Source: Streptomyces sp. WMMB 322 (GTDB lineage: Bacteria > Actinomycetota > Actinomycetes > Streptomycetales > Streptomycetaceae). From it: a DNA stretch of 64,000 bases. A model generated the notes under the pieces. The model ran no database searches. It had not been told where the DNA came from and worked only from the letters and a program-made list of their open reading frames with translations. The stretch covers positions 310,638 to 374,637 of the forward strand of contig NZ_FMHI01000003.1 in the NCBI RefSeq assembly GCF_900090145.1. Direction: 5' to 3'. The position numbers were made by a program, and so were the translations under genes. Below, piece after piece: positions 1 through 9,097 of this stretch. Position 1 is the first letter of the stretch. Each line of letters begins with the position of its first letter.

Positions 1-255
1 TGGAGTTTGCGGGAGTCCACGGAAAGAACAAGGGCGAGCCATGACCACGGAAAACGCGAACCAGGTCGCCCTCCTTGCTCTGCCCGGCTCCGCCTCGCGA
101 GCAGGGGCTCCGCCACCCGCACCCCTCCAGGTTCACGGGTGATCGAGGGCTCAGTCGCACCGACAGCAAGGGCCCCCACACCGAGAGGGAAGACCCTCAG
201 CGCGACGCGGACCCCCAGGCGGCCGGCCGCCGCGCCCGCCGGGGCCCCGTCCCCG

Positions 256-1521
256 CTACGCGACGTCCTTGCGCGTCACCTTCACCCGCCAGCCGCCGTC
301 CGCCGTCCGCCCGGTGACCTCCACGCGCACCCCTCCGCCGTGGTCGGTCGTGTAGCTCTCGCCCTCGCCCAGCGGGGCGTCCGCGAGAGACGGATAGACC
401 GAGCCGTCGGAGCAGCCATGGGTGCCCGGATGCCCGTCCACGACCTTCACCGGTCCGTAGGTCGACGCGCGGTCGCTGCGCACCCAGTACAGGAGGACGC
501 CCTCCGCGCACAGCCCCCTGTCGTTGCCCTCGGAGTCGCGGACCTCTATCGCGAGCGCCTCGTAGCGGCCAGTGCGCACGACGGCCAGCCTCCGGTCCCC
601 CCGGCCGCCCAGCGGATGCGCAGCCAGCGAGCGCAGGGTGTGCGCGGAGGCTCCGGCTTCGGACGGTACGCAGCTGACGTTGCGCCGGGTGAGCCAGCCC
701 AGCTTCCACTTCTCCCAGGCGAAGAGATCCGGTGCGAGCCCGAACTGGCTGCCCATGAGGTCCCAGTCGCCGACGTACGTGTCCCAGTCGGCGAGCCCGG
801 AGGCGGGACGCTGGTAGAGGTCCGGCAGGTCGAAGGCGTGGCCGGTCTCGTGTGCGAGGACGTGACGGTCGGGAGGGCTCTGCTCGAAGACGGTGACGAG
901 GCGGCGCAGCTCGGTGCCGTCGGCCTCGATGGGGTTGTCGAAGTTCACGACCTTCGTGGCGTCCGAGTCGACGCCCCGCGCGTCCGGGTCGGCCACGAGG
1001 TAGACCAGGTCGTACCGGCCGAAGTCGACGCTCGGATCCGCCGCGGCCACAGCGTCCCTCAGGTAGGCGGTGCGCTGCCGCTCCTTCCAGTCGCGCTTTA
1101 TCCCGTACGAGCTGGAACTGGCGGGCATCCGGATCCAGCGCTTGCCGAATGTGGTGTGCAGCCGGAACTTTCCGTAGGAGGCGCGTCTGTAGAAGTCGGA
1201 CGTCGCCGGGAAGTGGTCGGCGGTCAGCTCCCGTGGCGTGGTCTGCGGCCGGGAGTCGGGGAACGACAAAAAGATCATGACGGCGTCTATGCGATGCCGC
1301 GGACGCGGATAGGCCGGGTCCCAGCTGTCCACCCCCAGCGAGTGGTGGGCATCGGTCCGCGGCAGGGCGCACGGGGCGGCGACGGCGACGGCGCTGATCG
1401 GCCCGGCGAAGAGACCCATCCCGATGAAGGCGGTCAGTGCGACGAAGACCGCTGCGGCGCGGCGCCATCCGCGCATCACGGAGGAAGGTCTCCGGAAGCC
1501 GTGCTTGGTCGGACGCGCCAC
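256..1521 (-). CDS. Secreted M6-type zinc metalloprotease
   Basis: Predicted exported metallopeptidase of the M6 (immune inhibitor A-like) group, 421 aa. Residues 1 to about 49 are a long Streptomyces signal peptide: a basic start, the hydrophobic stretch AAAVFVALTAFIGMG, then an AVAVAAP processing region. The zinc motif HETGH lies at residues 224-228 within LAHETGHAFDLPDLY, and GDWDLMGSQ about 25 residues later resembles the Met-turn region. The ATG at 1521 places the signal peptide correctly. It is divergent from cdgA across about 350 bp. A larger M6 protease lies at 56.4-58.8 kb, so the window has two. Family assignment is secure; the natural substrate is unknown. Confidence 0.85.
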   Translation of the reverse strand: MARPTKHGFRRPSSVMRGWRRAAAVFVALTAFIGMGLFAGPISAVAVAAPCALPRTDAHHSLGVDSWDPAYPRPRHRIDAVMIFLSFPDSRPQTTPRELTADHFPATSDFYRRASYGKFRLHTTFGKRWIRMPASSSSYGIKRDWKERQRTAYLRDAVAAADPSVDFGRYDLVYLVADPDARGVDSDATKVVNFDNPIEADGTELRRLVTVFEQSPPDRHVLAHETGHAFDLPDLYQRPASGLADWDTYVGDWDLMGSQFGLAPDLFAWEKWKLGWLTRRNVSCVPSEAGASAHTLRSLAAHPLGGRGDRRLAVVRTGRYEALAIEVRDSEGNDRGLCAEGVLLYWVRSDRASTYGPVKVVDGHPGTHGCSDGSVYPSLADAPLGEGESYTTDHGGGVRVEVTGRTADGGWRVKVTRKDVA

Positions 1522-1869
1522 GTGTGGACCTCACTGGGACGGGAGCAAGGACCCTTCAACCGTTGCCCGTAATGCCCGTTAAGTCCTGTTCCGTTAGACC
1601 ATGCGCGTGAGCGGCAATATGGCTACTGTGTGTGATGCGCTGCCTTACGCGGACGAGCCCGTTCCCGCACGCCTGCCGGAACGGTCACCCTCGCGTTCAC
1701 ACTTACGTCCCACGCGCACCAACGCCCCTGTGGGACGCCGTGGTTGCTGGCTCCGCTCACGCCCGAACCTCTATGATCGGCACATTTCCAGCGCGGATCG
1801 CCAGACGGCACCCCGGGCACGACCGCCCGGCCGGTCCGCACGAGACGAGCCCCCCGGCGGGAGCGATTG
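1522..1869. other. Divergent intergenic region, protease / cdgA
   Basis: About 350 bp without a credible gene. It must hold the promoters of the leftward protease and the rightward cdgA. Apart from one imperfect BldD-like box near 1623-1635 I see no clear operator and no strong hairpin. Confidence 0.5.
1623..1635 (-). promoter_or_regulatory. Imperfect BldD-like box upstream of cdgA
   Basis: On the minus strand the sequence TCACACACAGTAG matches 7 of 9 specified positions of the published BldD pattern TnACnCWGnGTnA. cdgA is a known BldD target in S. coelicolor, which makes a site here plausible. The match is imperfect and lies about 235 bp from the start codon, so it is only a candidate. Confidence 0.25.
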
Positions 1870-3732
1870 GTGAACGGACCCAGCGAAGGACCGGGCAGGA
1901 ACTCCGGCGAAAGCACCGGGACTTCACCGCAGAAAATCACGCAACGTAGCCGCGCGCGAAGTGGATGGCACGGCAGGGCGGAGTGGCGGACGCGGAAACG
2001 GGAGAGCGACTTCCGGGCCGCGTTCAACGCCGCGCGGCTCGCCATGGCCATCGTCGACCGCGACGGCAGAGTGGTCAGCGCCAACGACGCGCTCGGCACG
2101 CTGCTGGGCACCGCGCCCGAGTCGCTCGTCTCCACGTCCCTCACCGACCTGCCCTCGCTCGGCCTGGACGGGAACGTGGTCCGCGACGGGCTCGGCGTGG
2201 CCGCCCTCCCCCACCCCGTCGCTCCCCCTTCCGCTTCCGCCTCCGGCGACGCCGCACCAGTGGCCGGCGCCCCGGGCGGCACCGCGGGTGTGAACTGCAC
2301 GCGGCGCCTGAAGAACATGGACGGGCACACCTTCTGGGCGGAGATCTCGCTCCTGCCCACGGCGCACGACGGCGAGACGCTGCTGTCGGTGGCCGACGTG
2401 ACCGAACAGCGAGAGCTGCGCGACCGGCTCCGCCACCTCCAGATGCACGACCCGGTGACGCGCCTTCCCAACCGCACACTCTTCTTCGAACGCCTGGCGA
2501 CTGCGCTGGCCGACACGGCCACCGGCCGCGTGGGCATCTGCTATCTCGACCTCGACGGGTTCAAGGCCGTCAACGACACGATGGGCCACCGGGTCGGCGA
2601 CGAACTGCTCGACGCGGTGGCCCGGCGGCTCGTCCAGTGCGCCGAGAACGGAGGCCAGCGGCACCTCGCGGCACGGCTCGGCGGCGACGAGTTCGCGCTG
2701 CTCGTGGACGGCTCGACCGGCACGGAGCAACTGACAGCCCTGGCCGAGGCCACCCTGAAGGCGCTTCAGCAGCCCTTCGACCTGTGCGGCCAGCGCCTCA
2801 CCGTCTCCGCCAGCATCGGCGTCGTGGAACGCGAGGCCGACGGCACCGACCCGACACAGCTGATGCAGGACGCCGACACGACGCTGTACTGGGCGAAGGC
2901 CGACGGAAAGGCGCGCTGGACGCTCTTCGACCCGGAACGCAACGCCCACCGGATGACCCGTCAGGCACTCTCGTCCGCACTGCGCGGCGCCGTCGAGCGA
3001 GGCGAGTTCGTACTGGACTACCAGCCGATCGTGGGCCTGGACGACGACCGGCTCGTAGGCGTCGAGGCGCTGGTGCGCTGGCAGCATCCGCAGTTCGGCA
3101 AGCTCGGACCGAACCGTTTCATCGGGCTTGCCGAGGAGAACGGCGCAGTCGTACCGCTGGGCCGCTGGGTCCTTGAGGAATCGTGCCGCCAGGCGAGGAA
3201 GTGGATGCTCGGCCACCCCGGCCCGCCCGCGTACATCAGCGTGAACGTGGCCGTGCGGCAGGTGTGGGATTCCGACCTCGTCGCGGACGTGCGCCGCGTG
3301 CTGGAGGAGACCGGACTGCCGTCCGGGCTGCTCCAGCTCGAACTGACGGAGTCCGCGGTGATGGGCTCCGCGGGGCGTCCCCTGCAGGCCCTTCAGGACC
3401 TGAGCGAGATGGGCGTCCGCATCGCCATCGACGACTTCGGCACCGGCTACTCGAACCTGGCGTACCTCAGCCGCCTGCCGGTACGGGCGCTGAAGCTCGA
3501 CGGCAGCTTCGTACGGGGCTTCCGCGCGGCCCGGCACCCCAACCCCGCGGACGAGACCATCGTCACCGCGCTGGTGCAGCTCGCCCATGAGCTCGGCCTG
3601 ACGGTGACCGCCGAGTGCGTGGAGAACCCGTCGCAGGCGGACCGGCTCCGCCGCATCGGCTGTGACGCAGGGCAGGGCTGGCACTACGCCAAGCCCATGC
3701 CGGCCCACTGCATCTCGGCGCTGCTGCGCTAG
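1870..3732 (+). CDS. cdgA: PAS-GGDEF-EAL c-di-GMP turnover protein
   Basis: Cytoplasmic signalling protein of about 620 aa predicted to make and/or break cyclic di-GMP, the messenger that holds BldD on DNA and delays sporulation. Order: a PAS-like sensor at about residues 40-160, a GGDEF domain with intact GGDEF at about 271, and an EAL domain with intact EAL at about 399 (GVEALVRWQHP) and DDFGTGYS further on. Both catalytic signatures are present, so it may be bifunctional. GTG at 1870 is chosen; an in-frame TTG directly precedes it. No transmembrane segment is seen. The symbol rests on architecture and on remembered gene order matching SCO2817. Confidence 0.8.
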   Translation: MNGPSEGPGRNSGESTGTSPQKITQRSRARSGWHGRAEWRTRKRESDFRAAFNAARLAMAIVDRDGRVVSANDALGTLLGTAPESLVSTSLTDLPSLGLDGNVVRDGLGVAALPHPVAPPSASASGDAAPVAGAPGGTAGVNCTRRLKNMDGHTFWAEISLLPTAHDGETLLSVADVTEQRELRDRLRHLQMHDPVTRLPNRTLFFERLATALADTATGRVGICYLDLDGFKAVNDTMGHRVGDELLDAVARRLVQCAENGGQRHLAARLGGDEFALLVDGSTGTEQLTALAEATLKALQQPFDLCGQRLTVSASIGVVEREADGTDPTQLMQDADTTLYWAKADGKARWTLFDPERNAHRMTRQALSSALRGAVERGEFVLDYQPIVGLDDDRLVGVEALVRWQHPQFGKLGPNRFIGLAEENGAVVPLGRWVLEESCRQARKWMLGHPGPPAYISVNVAVRQVWDSDLVADVRRVLEETGLPSGLLQLELTESAVMGSAGRPLQALQDLSEMGVRIAIDDFGTGYSNLAYLSRLPVRALKLDGSFVRGFRAARHPNPADETIVTALVQLAHELGLTVTAECVENPSQADRLRRIGCDAGQGWHYAKPMPAHCISALLR

Positions 3733-3775
3733 CGACCGCAGGCTCCGCGTACGGCGGGGCTGTTCGCCCGGCCCA

Positions 3776-3798
3776 GGCGGTGTCCGCCGGACACTGCC
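3776..3798. terminator. Hairpin between cdgA and lysE-like gene
   Basis: GGCGGTGTCC and GGACACTGCC form a 10-pair stem (one G-T) around a 3-nt loop. It lies between convergent genes and touches the last base of the exporter stop codon, so it can serve both strands. Confidence 0.7.
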
Positions 3799-4436
3799 TA
3801 GTCCTTGCGTCCCGTCGCGGCGACGGTGACTCCGAGGCCGATCATCGTGAGTCCGCCCGCCCCGCCGACCATTGCGAGACGCCGCGGAGAGCGCGCGAAC
3901 CAGCCGCGGGCGGTGGCGGCGGCGAGGCCCCACACGCTGTCGCAGCCCACGGCGATGACGTTGAAGACCAGGCCGAGCAGCAGCATCTGAAGGGGGACGT
4001 GCCCCTGGCCGCGGTCGACGAACTGCGGAAGCACCGCGGCGAAGAAGACCATCGTCTTCGGGTTGGCGACACCGACGGCGAACCCGTCCCACAGCGTGCG
4101 CAGCCCACCGTGCGAGGGTCCGTCACCGGTGACGGCCGCATGCAGGGAACCGCGCTCACGCACCGCCTTGACACCCAGGTACACCAGATACGCGGCGCCC
4201 ACGAGCTTCAGCACGGTGAAGGCGACGGCGGAGCGCTCCACGACGGACCCGACGCCCAGCGCCACGCACACCACGAGCACACAGGCACCGAGGGTGTTCC
4301 CGACGACCGTCGTCAGCGCGGCCCGGCGTCCCTGCGCGAGCGCGCGTCCGACCACGAACAGCACGCTGGGGCCGGGAATCACGATCAGCAGAAAGGACAT
4401 GGCGGCGAACGCCGCCAGTCGCTCGGTGGACACCAT
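3798..4436 (-). CDS. LysE/RhtB-family amino acid exporter
   Basis: Predicted inner-membrane efflux protein of 212 aa, the usual LysE/RhtB length, with five to six hydrophobic helices. The N-terminal motif IVIPGPSVLFVVGRALAQG is the family signature, and FAVGVANPKTMVFF is the conserved NPK segment. Members export amino acids and related metabolites by proton exchange; the substrate cannot be read from sequence. It is convergent with cdgA. It lies upstream, on the same strand, of nothing else, and about 100 bp downstream-side of the flavin monooxygenase gene, separated from it by a hairpin. Confidence 0.85.
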   Translation of the reverse strand: MVSTERLAAFAAMSFLLIVIPGPSVLFVVGRALAQGRRAALTTVVGNTLGACVLVVCVALGVGSVVERSAVAFTVLKLVGAAYLVYLGVKAVRERGSLHAAVTGDGPSHGGLRTLWDGFAVGVANPKTMVFFAAVLPQFVDRGQGHVPLQMLLLGLVFNVIAVGCDSVWGLAAATARGWFARSPRRLAMVGGAGGLTMIGLGVTVAATGRKD

Positions 4437-4482
4437 GACGTCATGGAATCAAGGGCGGCCGGACTCCGCGACTCCTTTACCC

Positions 4483-4518
4483 GGCGGCGGGCACCTCGCC
4501 GCCGGGGCGCCCGCCGCC
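4483..4518 (-). terminator. Terminator after LLM oxidoreductase gene
   Basis: GGCGGCGGGC and GCCCGCCGCC form a perfect 10-bp stem with a 16-nt loop, 25 bp past the stop of the leftward monooxygenase gene. Confidence 0.6.
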
Positions 4519-4542
4519 ACCGGACCGGCGCGGCGCCGGTTC

Positions 4543-5697
4543 TCAGGGCAACTCGTAGGCGTCCGCGATGAGTTCGAATGAGCGGACCCGCGCCGAGGGC
4601 GTGTGGACGTTGGCCGTGAGCATCAACTCGTCAGCGCCGGTGCGCTTGACGAGGGCGTCGAGCCCCTCGCGTACCGCATCGGGGGTGCCGTAGGTGACGT
4701 TGGCCAGCCAGCTCTCGACGAAGTCACGCTCGGCCGCACCGAATTCGTACGCCTCGGCCTCCTGCGGCGAGGGGACCAGGCCGGGCATGCCCGTGCGCAG
4801 CCGCAGCATGGCGAGGGCTCCGGTGAGCACCTGGCGGCGGGCCTCGGCCTCGTCGTCCGCGGCGAGTGCGGCGGCGCCGATGAGTGCGTAGGGCTCGTCC
4901 AGCACTGCCGAGGGGCTGAAGGTCTCGCGGTAGAGCTCCAGCGCGGGCAGGGTGTTGCGGGCCGAGAAGTGATGCGCGAATGCGAACGGCAGCCCGAGCC
5001 GGCCGGCCAGCTCGGCGCTGAACCCGGACGAGCCCAGCAGCCAGACCGGAGGACGCGTCACCTCTCCCTGCACCGGGCCGGGCACCGCGTGGATGCGGGA
5101 GTAGCGGTGCCCGTCGGGGAAGCCGTCGTCGAGGAAGCGGATCAACTCGGCGAGCTGCTGCGGGAATTCGTCCGCACCCTCACGCAGAGTGCCGGTTCGG
5201 CGCAGCGCCGCGGCCGTCGCACCGTCGGTTCCGGGGGCACGTCCGAGGCCGAGGTCGATGCGGCCGGGGGCGAGCGCCTCCAGCGTGCCGAACTGCTCGG
5301 CGATGACGAGCGGAGCGTGGTTGGGCAGCATCACCCCGCCCGAACCGAGCCGGATGCGTTCGGTGCGGGCGGCAAGGTGGGAGAGGATCACGGCCGGCGA
5401 GGAGCTGGCGACGCCGGGCATGGAGTGATGCTCGGCGACCCAGTACCGCGTGAAGCCGCGCCGCTCGGTGAGACGTGCCGTCTCGACGGTGGCCCGCAGG
5501 GCGTCGCCGGAGCTGAATCCGGTGCCGACGTTCACGAGGTCCAGGACCGACATCGGTACGAGGGCGGTGCCCCTCGCCTCGCCTCGTATGCCGCCGCCCT
5601 CGCCGCGTATGCCCTCGCCGCGTGTGCCCTCGCCGCCGCCTCCGCCGGCCTCGTTGCCGGTGCCTTCTGCGCTGCCTGTGGCGTTGCCCTCGTGCAC
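4543..5697 (-). CDS. LLM-class flavin-dependent oxidoreductase (MsnO8-like) with repetitive N-terminus
   Basis: Luciferase-like monooxygenase of 384 aa using reduced flavin. The core begins [15 protein letters not shown] and contains [30 protein letters not shown] and [15 protein letters not shown], the MsnO8-type signatures; [15 protein letters not shown] and the C-terminal helices are standard. The GTG at 5697 is chosen because GGAGGG precedes it by 8 nt, while the in-frame ATG at 5553 has a purine run only 16 nt away. This start adds 48 residues rich in Gly, Glu and Arg (repeats of RGEGI/GGEG), unusual for the family. If 5553 is used, this is untranslated repeat DNA. It is at the edge of the amidase/racemase/importer block; the substrate is unknown. 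Confidence 0.8.
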   Translation of the reverse strand: MHEGNATGSAEGTGNEAGGGGGEGTRGEGIRGEGGGIRGEARGTALVPMSVLDLVNVGTGFSSGDALRATVETARLTERRGFTRYWVAEHHSMPGVASSSPAVILSHLAARTERIRLGSGGVMLPNHAPLVIAEQFGTLEALAPGRIDLGLGRAPGTDGATAAALRRTGTLREGADEFPQQLAELIRFLDDGFPDGHRYSRIHAVPGPVQGEVTRPPVWLLGSSGFSAELAGRLGLPFAFAHHFSARNTLPALELYRETFSPSAVLDEPYALIGAAALAADDEAEARRQVLTGALAMLRLRTGMPGLVPSPQEAEAYEFGAAERDFVESWLANVTYGTPDAVREGLDALVKRTGADELMLTANVHTPSARVRSFELIADAYELP

Positions 5698-5837
5698 GGG
5701 TGCCGCCCTCCGCTCGCCGGTGATACGTCCAGCTGTCGTCAACGGCGGGCGGCGCCCGTCTCTTCCCGCGTCCGCGGCTCTTCCCGGGCCGCGGCTTCCC
5801 GGGCCCGCGGCGCGTGCGCGCAGGCCCGGCGCGCGCC

Positions 5838-6581
5838 TCAGGCGGCGAAGAGCGTGCCCAGCGCCGGGCAGCGCACGGAGAGGTCCAGCAGCCGCAGTCC
5901 CTCCCAGGCGGTGACCTGGTTCGCGGTGAGGACGGGCTTGCCCAGCGCGTCCTCGATGTCCTCGATCCATGCGGCGGTGTGCAGAGCGGTGTCGGGTAGC
6001 AGCACGGCCTGCGCCTCCGGGTGGTCGCCGCTGCGGGCGAGCGCCAGCACCTCTTCCCTGCCCCAGGTGCCGACCTCCGCGGCGGTGATGATGCCGCTGC
6101 CGCGCATGGAGACGACCTCGGTGCCCGCCGCCTTGAGGAACGCGGTGAAGAGCTCGCCGACGTCTTCCGGGTACGTCGCGCCGATGGCGACGCGCTCCGC
6201 GCCCAGAGCCCGTACGGCGTGGGCGAACGCGAAGGAGGTGCTGGAGGCGGGCAGCCCGGCGGTCGCCGAGAGCTCGCGCACCTGCCCGTGCGCCCCGTCC
6301 CAGCCGAAGACGAAGCTGGCGCTGGTGCACGCCCAGACGACGGCCTGGATGCCGTGCTCCTTGACCTCTTCGACCTTCGCGGCGAGACGCTTCGCCGAGC
6401 CCATCTCCAGCAGGGCGTCGGCACGGTGCGCGTCCTCGCCGATGTCGGTGTGCACAAGCGGCAGCCGGACGTCGGTGCCGGCGTCCGAGAGGATTCGCTC
6501 GAGCCGCGGGTAGTCGTCCTCGGCCGAGAAGCCGGGGTAGAGGAATCCGACTGCCTGCGACTGTGCTGCCGCGTTTGCCAT
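5838..6581 (-). CDS. Asp/Glu racemase-superfamily protein (maleate isomerase-like), second Cys replaced by Asp
   Basis: Soluble 247-aa protein of the maleate cis-trans isomerase / arylmalonate decarboxylase / Asp-Glu racemase superfamily. The N-terminal half has the first catalytic cysteine in [10 protein letters not shown] (codon at 6327-6329). At the second cysteine position, where the neighbouring paralogue has FISCTNL, this protein has LLPDTAL, with Asp encoded at 5991-5993. The C-terminal [14 protein letters not shown] motif is conserved. Two-cysteine isomerisation is therefore unlikely, and a one-cysteine lyase, decarboxylase or epimerase chemistry is possible. AGGAGG lies 5 nt before the ATG. 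It is upstream of the monooxygenase gene on the same strand. Confidence 0.85.
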   Translation of the reverse strand: MANAAAQSQAVGFLYPGFSAEDDYPRLERILSDAGTDVRLPLVHTDIGEDAHRADALLEMGSAKRLAAKVEEVKEHGIQAVVWACTSASFVFGWDGAHGQVRELSATAGLPASSTSFAFAHAVRALGAERVAIGATYPEDVGELFTAFLKAAGTEVVSMRGSGIITAAEVGTWGREEVLALARSGDHPEAQAVLLPDTALHTAAWIEDIEDALGKPVLTANQVTAWEGLRLLDLSVRCPALGTLFAA

Positions 6582-6837
6582 CTACGCCTCCTGGAGCGTC
6601 GCTGGGTGATCGGGTGCCCGGCACCGCTGACGTGGGACGGTCCGGGGGTTCTGGAGAGATTTGTCCGGCGTGCGGACTGCTTCGTCCTGCATGTAGCGGG
6701 TGCTTCCCGGCCGTGGCCGGGGCCGCCTCCCGGCAGCCGCCGGGGGAGCATGCTGCCGAGTGTCGCGCACCTCGCGCCCGTTCTGTCGTGTGCGCGCCCG
6801 CGCGGGACGCGCGACCTGGAGGGCCGGGGCACGGACC
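6582..6837. other. Leader region upstream of the first racemase-like gene
   Basis: About 255 bp between the gene start at 6581 and the terminators of the next leftward gene. It presumably holds the promoter. Apart from the ribosome binding site adjoining 6581 I see no recognisable element. Confidence 0.4.
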
Positions 6838-6899
6838 GGCGCCGGACTCCCTGTCCGGCGCCTGTTCTTGTGTGGTGCACCCCGCCCGGCGGCGGGGTG
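6838..6899 (-). terminator. Two stacked terminator hairpins
   Basis: Two perfect hairpins follow the leftward gene that ends at 6922: CACCCCGCC/GGCGGGGTG (6878-6899, 9 bp, 4-nt loop) and GGCGCCGGAC/GTCCGGCGCC (6838-6862, 10 bp, 5-nt loop). Together they should stop transcription before the next racemase-like gene, which therefore needs its own promoter. Confidence 0.8.
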
Positions 6900-6921
6900 T
6901 CTCATCTCACACGGCCGGGGG

Positions 6922-7902
6922 TCACACCGGCGGCTGGTTGCCGCCGCCCCATTCGTCCGTGCCGCCGGAGGCGAAGCCCTGGTCGTATCCCTCGAGGGGT
7001 TCGCCGCTCTCGGTGCCCGCGCTCGCCAGCGCGGCCTCGGGCTCGACGGGAAGCACCACGGGCTCCGCGGCCGGCTCGACGGACTCGGCGGCCGGCTCTG
7101 CCGGCTCCTCGGGCCTGCTGACCGGAAGCGTCGGCGAGGGAGTCATCGCCGCGGGCCCACGCCGCGCCACCGGGTCGAGCAGCGCCTGGTACGGGCCCAC
7201 CGCTTCCTTCCCGATGCGGCGCAGCGCGTCCCAGAGCGTGACCTGGTTCGCGGAGAGCACCGGCATGCGCAGCTCCGCCTCGAGCTGCGGGATGACGTCG
7301 TACGTCGGCAGGTTGGTACAGCTGATGAAGAGGGCGTCCGGGGCGTCACCGGCGACGGCCTCGCGCGCCATCTCCACGACGTCCCGGTAGGGGACGCGCC
7401 AGATCTCCCGGGTGAGCCCGAGGTAGCTGCGGCCGGTGACGGCGATGCCGGCCTCGCCGAGAAAGTCCTCCAGCGAGTCGGTGACCGACTTCGTGTACGG
7501 GGTGACGACGGCCACGCGCAGCGCCCCGATCTCCCGGAGCGCGGCGAGCAGCGCGCCGGAAGTGGTCAGCGAGGGGGCCTCGCCGGCTTCCTCCATTGCC
7601 GCGATCATGGACAGCTCACCGGCGGCGCCGCCGACGAAGCTGCCGGATGTGCACGCGTAGGCCACCACTTCGGGAGCCACCGCGTACAGCGCCTGCACAC
7701 CTTCGCGCAGCGTCTCGTGCTCACTGACGAGGCGGGCCTGGTCGAGGCTCACCTCGACCGGCACAAAAGGGGTTCGGGTCAGGTGCAGTGACACATCGTC
7801 CGGCACCCAGCGCCACAGTTCCCGATCGAGTGCGAAGTCGAAGGGAGCGACGATGCCGACACCGCGCTGTGGCCGCGGTCCGCCGAGGAAGGAGACATCC
7901 AT
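6922..7902 (-). CDS. Asp/Glu racemase-superfamily protein (maleate isomerase-like), both cysteines present
   Basis: 326-aa paralogue of the preceding protein with both catalytic cysteines: VAYACTSGSF and ALFISCTNLPTY, followed by PVLSANQVTLWDAL. This set fits maleate cis-trans isomerase or racemase chemistry through two cysteines. The ATG at 7902 starts MDVSFLGGPRPQRG; an in-frame upstream ATG would add 22 residues with no family match. The C-terminal 65 residues are a Pro/Glu/Ala/Val-rich tail absent from typical 240-260 aa members. It diverges from the D-2-hydroxyacid dehydrogenase gene around a long inverted repeat, suggesting shared control. Confidence 0.85.
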   Translation of the reverse strand: MDVSFLGGPRPQRGVGIVAPFDFALDRELWRWVPDDVSLHLTRTPFVPVEVSLDQARLVSEHETLREGVQALYAVAPEVVAYACTSGSFVGGAAGELSMIAAMEEAGEAPSLTTSGALLAALREIGALRVAVVTPYTKSVTDSLEDFLGEAGIAVTGRSYLGLTREIWRVPYRDVVEMAREAVAGDAPDALFISCTNLPTYDVIPQLEAELRMPVLSANQVTLWDALRRIGKEAVGPYQALLDPVARRGPAAMTPSPTLPVSRPEEPAEPAAESVEPAAEPVVLPVEPEAALASAGTESGEPLEGYDQGFASGGTDEWGGGNQPPV

Positions 7903-7999
7903 GGGTGAGCCCCAAAGAACGGAGGGGTGGCCTATGGCCAGAAAGGAAAAAAAATGAAAGCCGGTCATTAGCCGGAGAACGCCGGGACAGATGCCTTCA

Positions 8000-8035
8000 T
8001 TGACGACGGTAGTTCGCGCTACCTACCGTGGTCAA
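8000..8035. promoter_or_regulatory. 36-bp inverted repeat, candidate operator
   Basis: Arms TTGACgACGGTAG and CTACCGTgGTCAA, plus inner pairs, give about 15 of 18 matched positions per arm around 8017/8018. It lies midway between the divergent starts at 7902 and 8123. The size and symmetry suit a dimeric or tetrameric regulator. The IclR-family protein of this block (14.7 kb) is the obvious candidate binder, but that is inference. Confidence 0.6.
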
Positions 8036-8122
8036 TCCTCACATGTGCCCGGGCTTCCCGCCGCCGAGTTGAGCCGTCCCGCCCAGTCAACCGCCCCCTC
8101 GTTTCGAAGTGGTTTCCTGCCT

Positions 8123-9088
8123 ATGACCGAGCCTGTCCTCCTTGTCCTCGACGATGATCCATTGCCCCGGCTCGACCGGCTCGCCGGGCGTGCCCGCATC
8201 GAGCACGCGGACGAGAAAAGCCTGGTGGAGAAGCTGCCGACGGCCGACGTGCTGCTCGTGTGGGACTTCCTCTCCGACGCCGTCCGGCACGCGTGGCCGG
8301 GGTCCGGCCGACGGCCCCGCTGGGTGCACACGCCGAGCGCCGGAGTCGACCGTCTGCTGCCGGAGCTGGCGACCTCGCCGGACACCGTGATCACCAACGC
8401 AAGAGGTGTCTTCGACCAACCCATTGCCGAATACGTGGCGGGGCTGGTTCTAGCCATGGCCAAGGATTTCCGGGGCAGCTGGGAATTGCAGCGGCAACGA
8501 CGGTGGAAGCACCGGGAGACGAAAAGGGTCGGCGGAACCCGGGCCGTTGTGGTCGGGTCCGGACCAATTGGAAGAACTATCGGCCGGACGCTGAAGGCAC
8601 TCGGCGTCTCGGTGGACCTCGTCGGCCGCACCGAGCGGAGCGACGACCCCGACTTCGGACGTGTCCACGGCAACGCGGCGCTGGCAGATCTGCTCGGGCG
8701 GGCCGACTGGGTCGTGTGCGTCGCACCGCTGACGGAGGGCACGCGCGGCCTCTTCGACGCGTCGGCCTTCGCCCGCATGAAGCCCGACGCGCACTTCATC
8801 AACGTCGGCCGCGGTCAGCACGTGGTCGAGGACGACCTGGTGGAGGCGCTCGCCGGACGCCGGATCGCCGGGGCCGCGCTCGACGTCTTCGCGCAGGAAC
8901 CGCTTCCCCGGGACAGCGGGCTGTGGGACGTCCCGGGGCTGCTCATCTCGCCGCACATGAGCGGTGACACGATCGGGTGGCGGGACGACCTCGCCGAACA
9001 GTTCCTCGACAACTACGAGCGCTGGGAGGCCGGGGAGCCCCTGATGAACGTGGTCGACAAGGACCTCGGTTACGTCCCCTCGGCCTGA
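8123..9088 (+). CDS. D-2-hydroxyacid dehydrogenase (NAD(P)-dependent)
   Basis: 321-aa soluble oxidoreductase interconverting D-2-hydroxyacids and 2-oxoacids. The Rossmann motif is VVVGSGPIGRTIGRTL at about residues 150-165. The catalytic Arg is in NVGRGQHVVEDDL, the Glu in LDVFAQEPLP and the His in ISPHMSGD, so all three family residues are present. The ATG at 8123 gives MTEPVLLVLDDD; longer in-frame readings enter the operator region. It is the first gene of the rightward arm and is followed by a hairpin and the amidase gene. The exact substrate is unknown; the setting suggests a product of the amidase/isomerase steps. Confidence 0.85.
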   Translation: MTEPVLLVLDDDPLPRLDRLAGRARIEHADEKSLVEKLPTADVLLVWDFLSDAVRHAWPGSGRRPRWVHTPSAGVDRLLPELATSPDTVITNARGVFDQPIAEYVAGLVLAMAKDFRGSWELQRQRRWKHRETKRVGGTRAVVVGSGPIGRTIGRTLKALGVSVDLVGRTERSDDPDFGRVHGNAALADLLGRADWVVCVAPLTEGTRGLFDASAFARMKPDAHFINVGRGQHVVEDDLVEALAGRRIAGAALDVFAQEPLPRDSGLWDVPGLLISPHMSGDTIGWRDDLAEQFLDNYERWEAGEPLMNVVDKDLGYVPSA

Positions 9089-9097
9089 GCCCACCAG

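Noticed and set aside
41..142. Short plus-strand ORF at the left edge starting MTTENANQ
   Set aside because: It is 33 codons, has a weak ribosome binding site and no recognised family. The first 255 bp are better treated as the 3' flank of the M6 protease gene.
1924..4092. A 722-codon minus-strand frame opposite cdgA
   Set aside because: It is antisense to intact GGDEF and EAL domains and shows only low-complexity composition.
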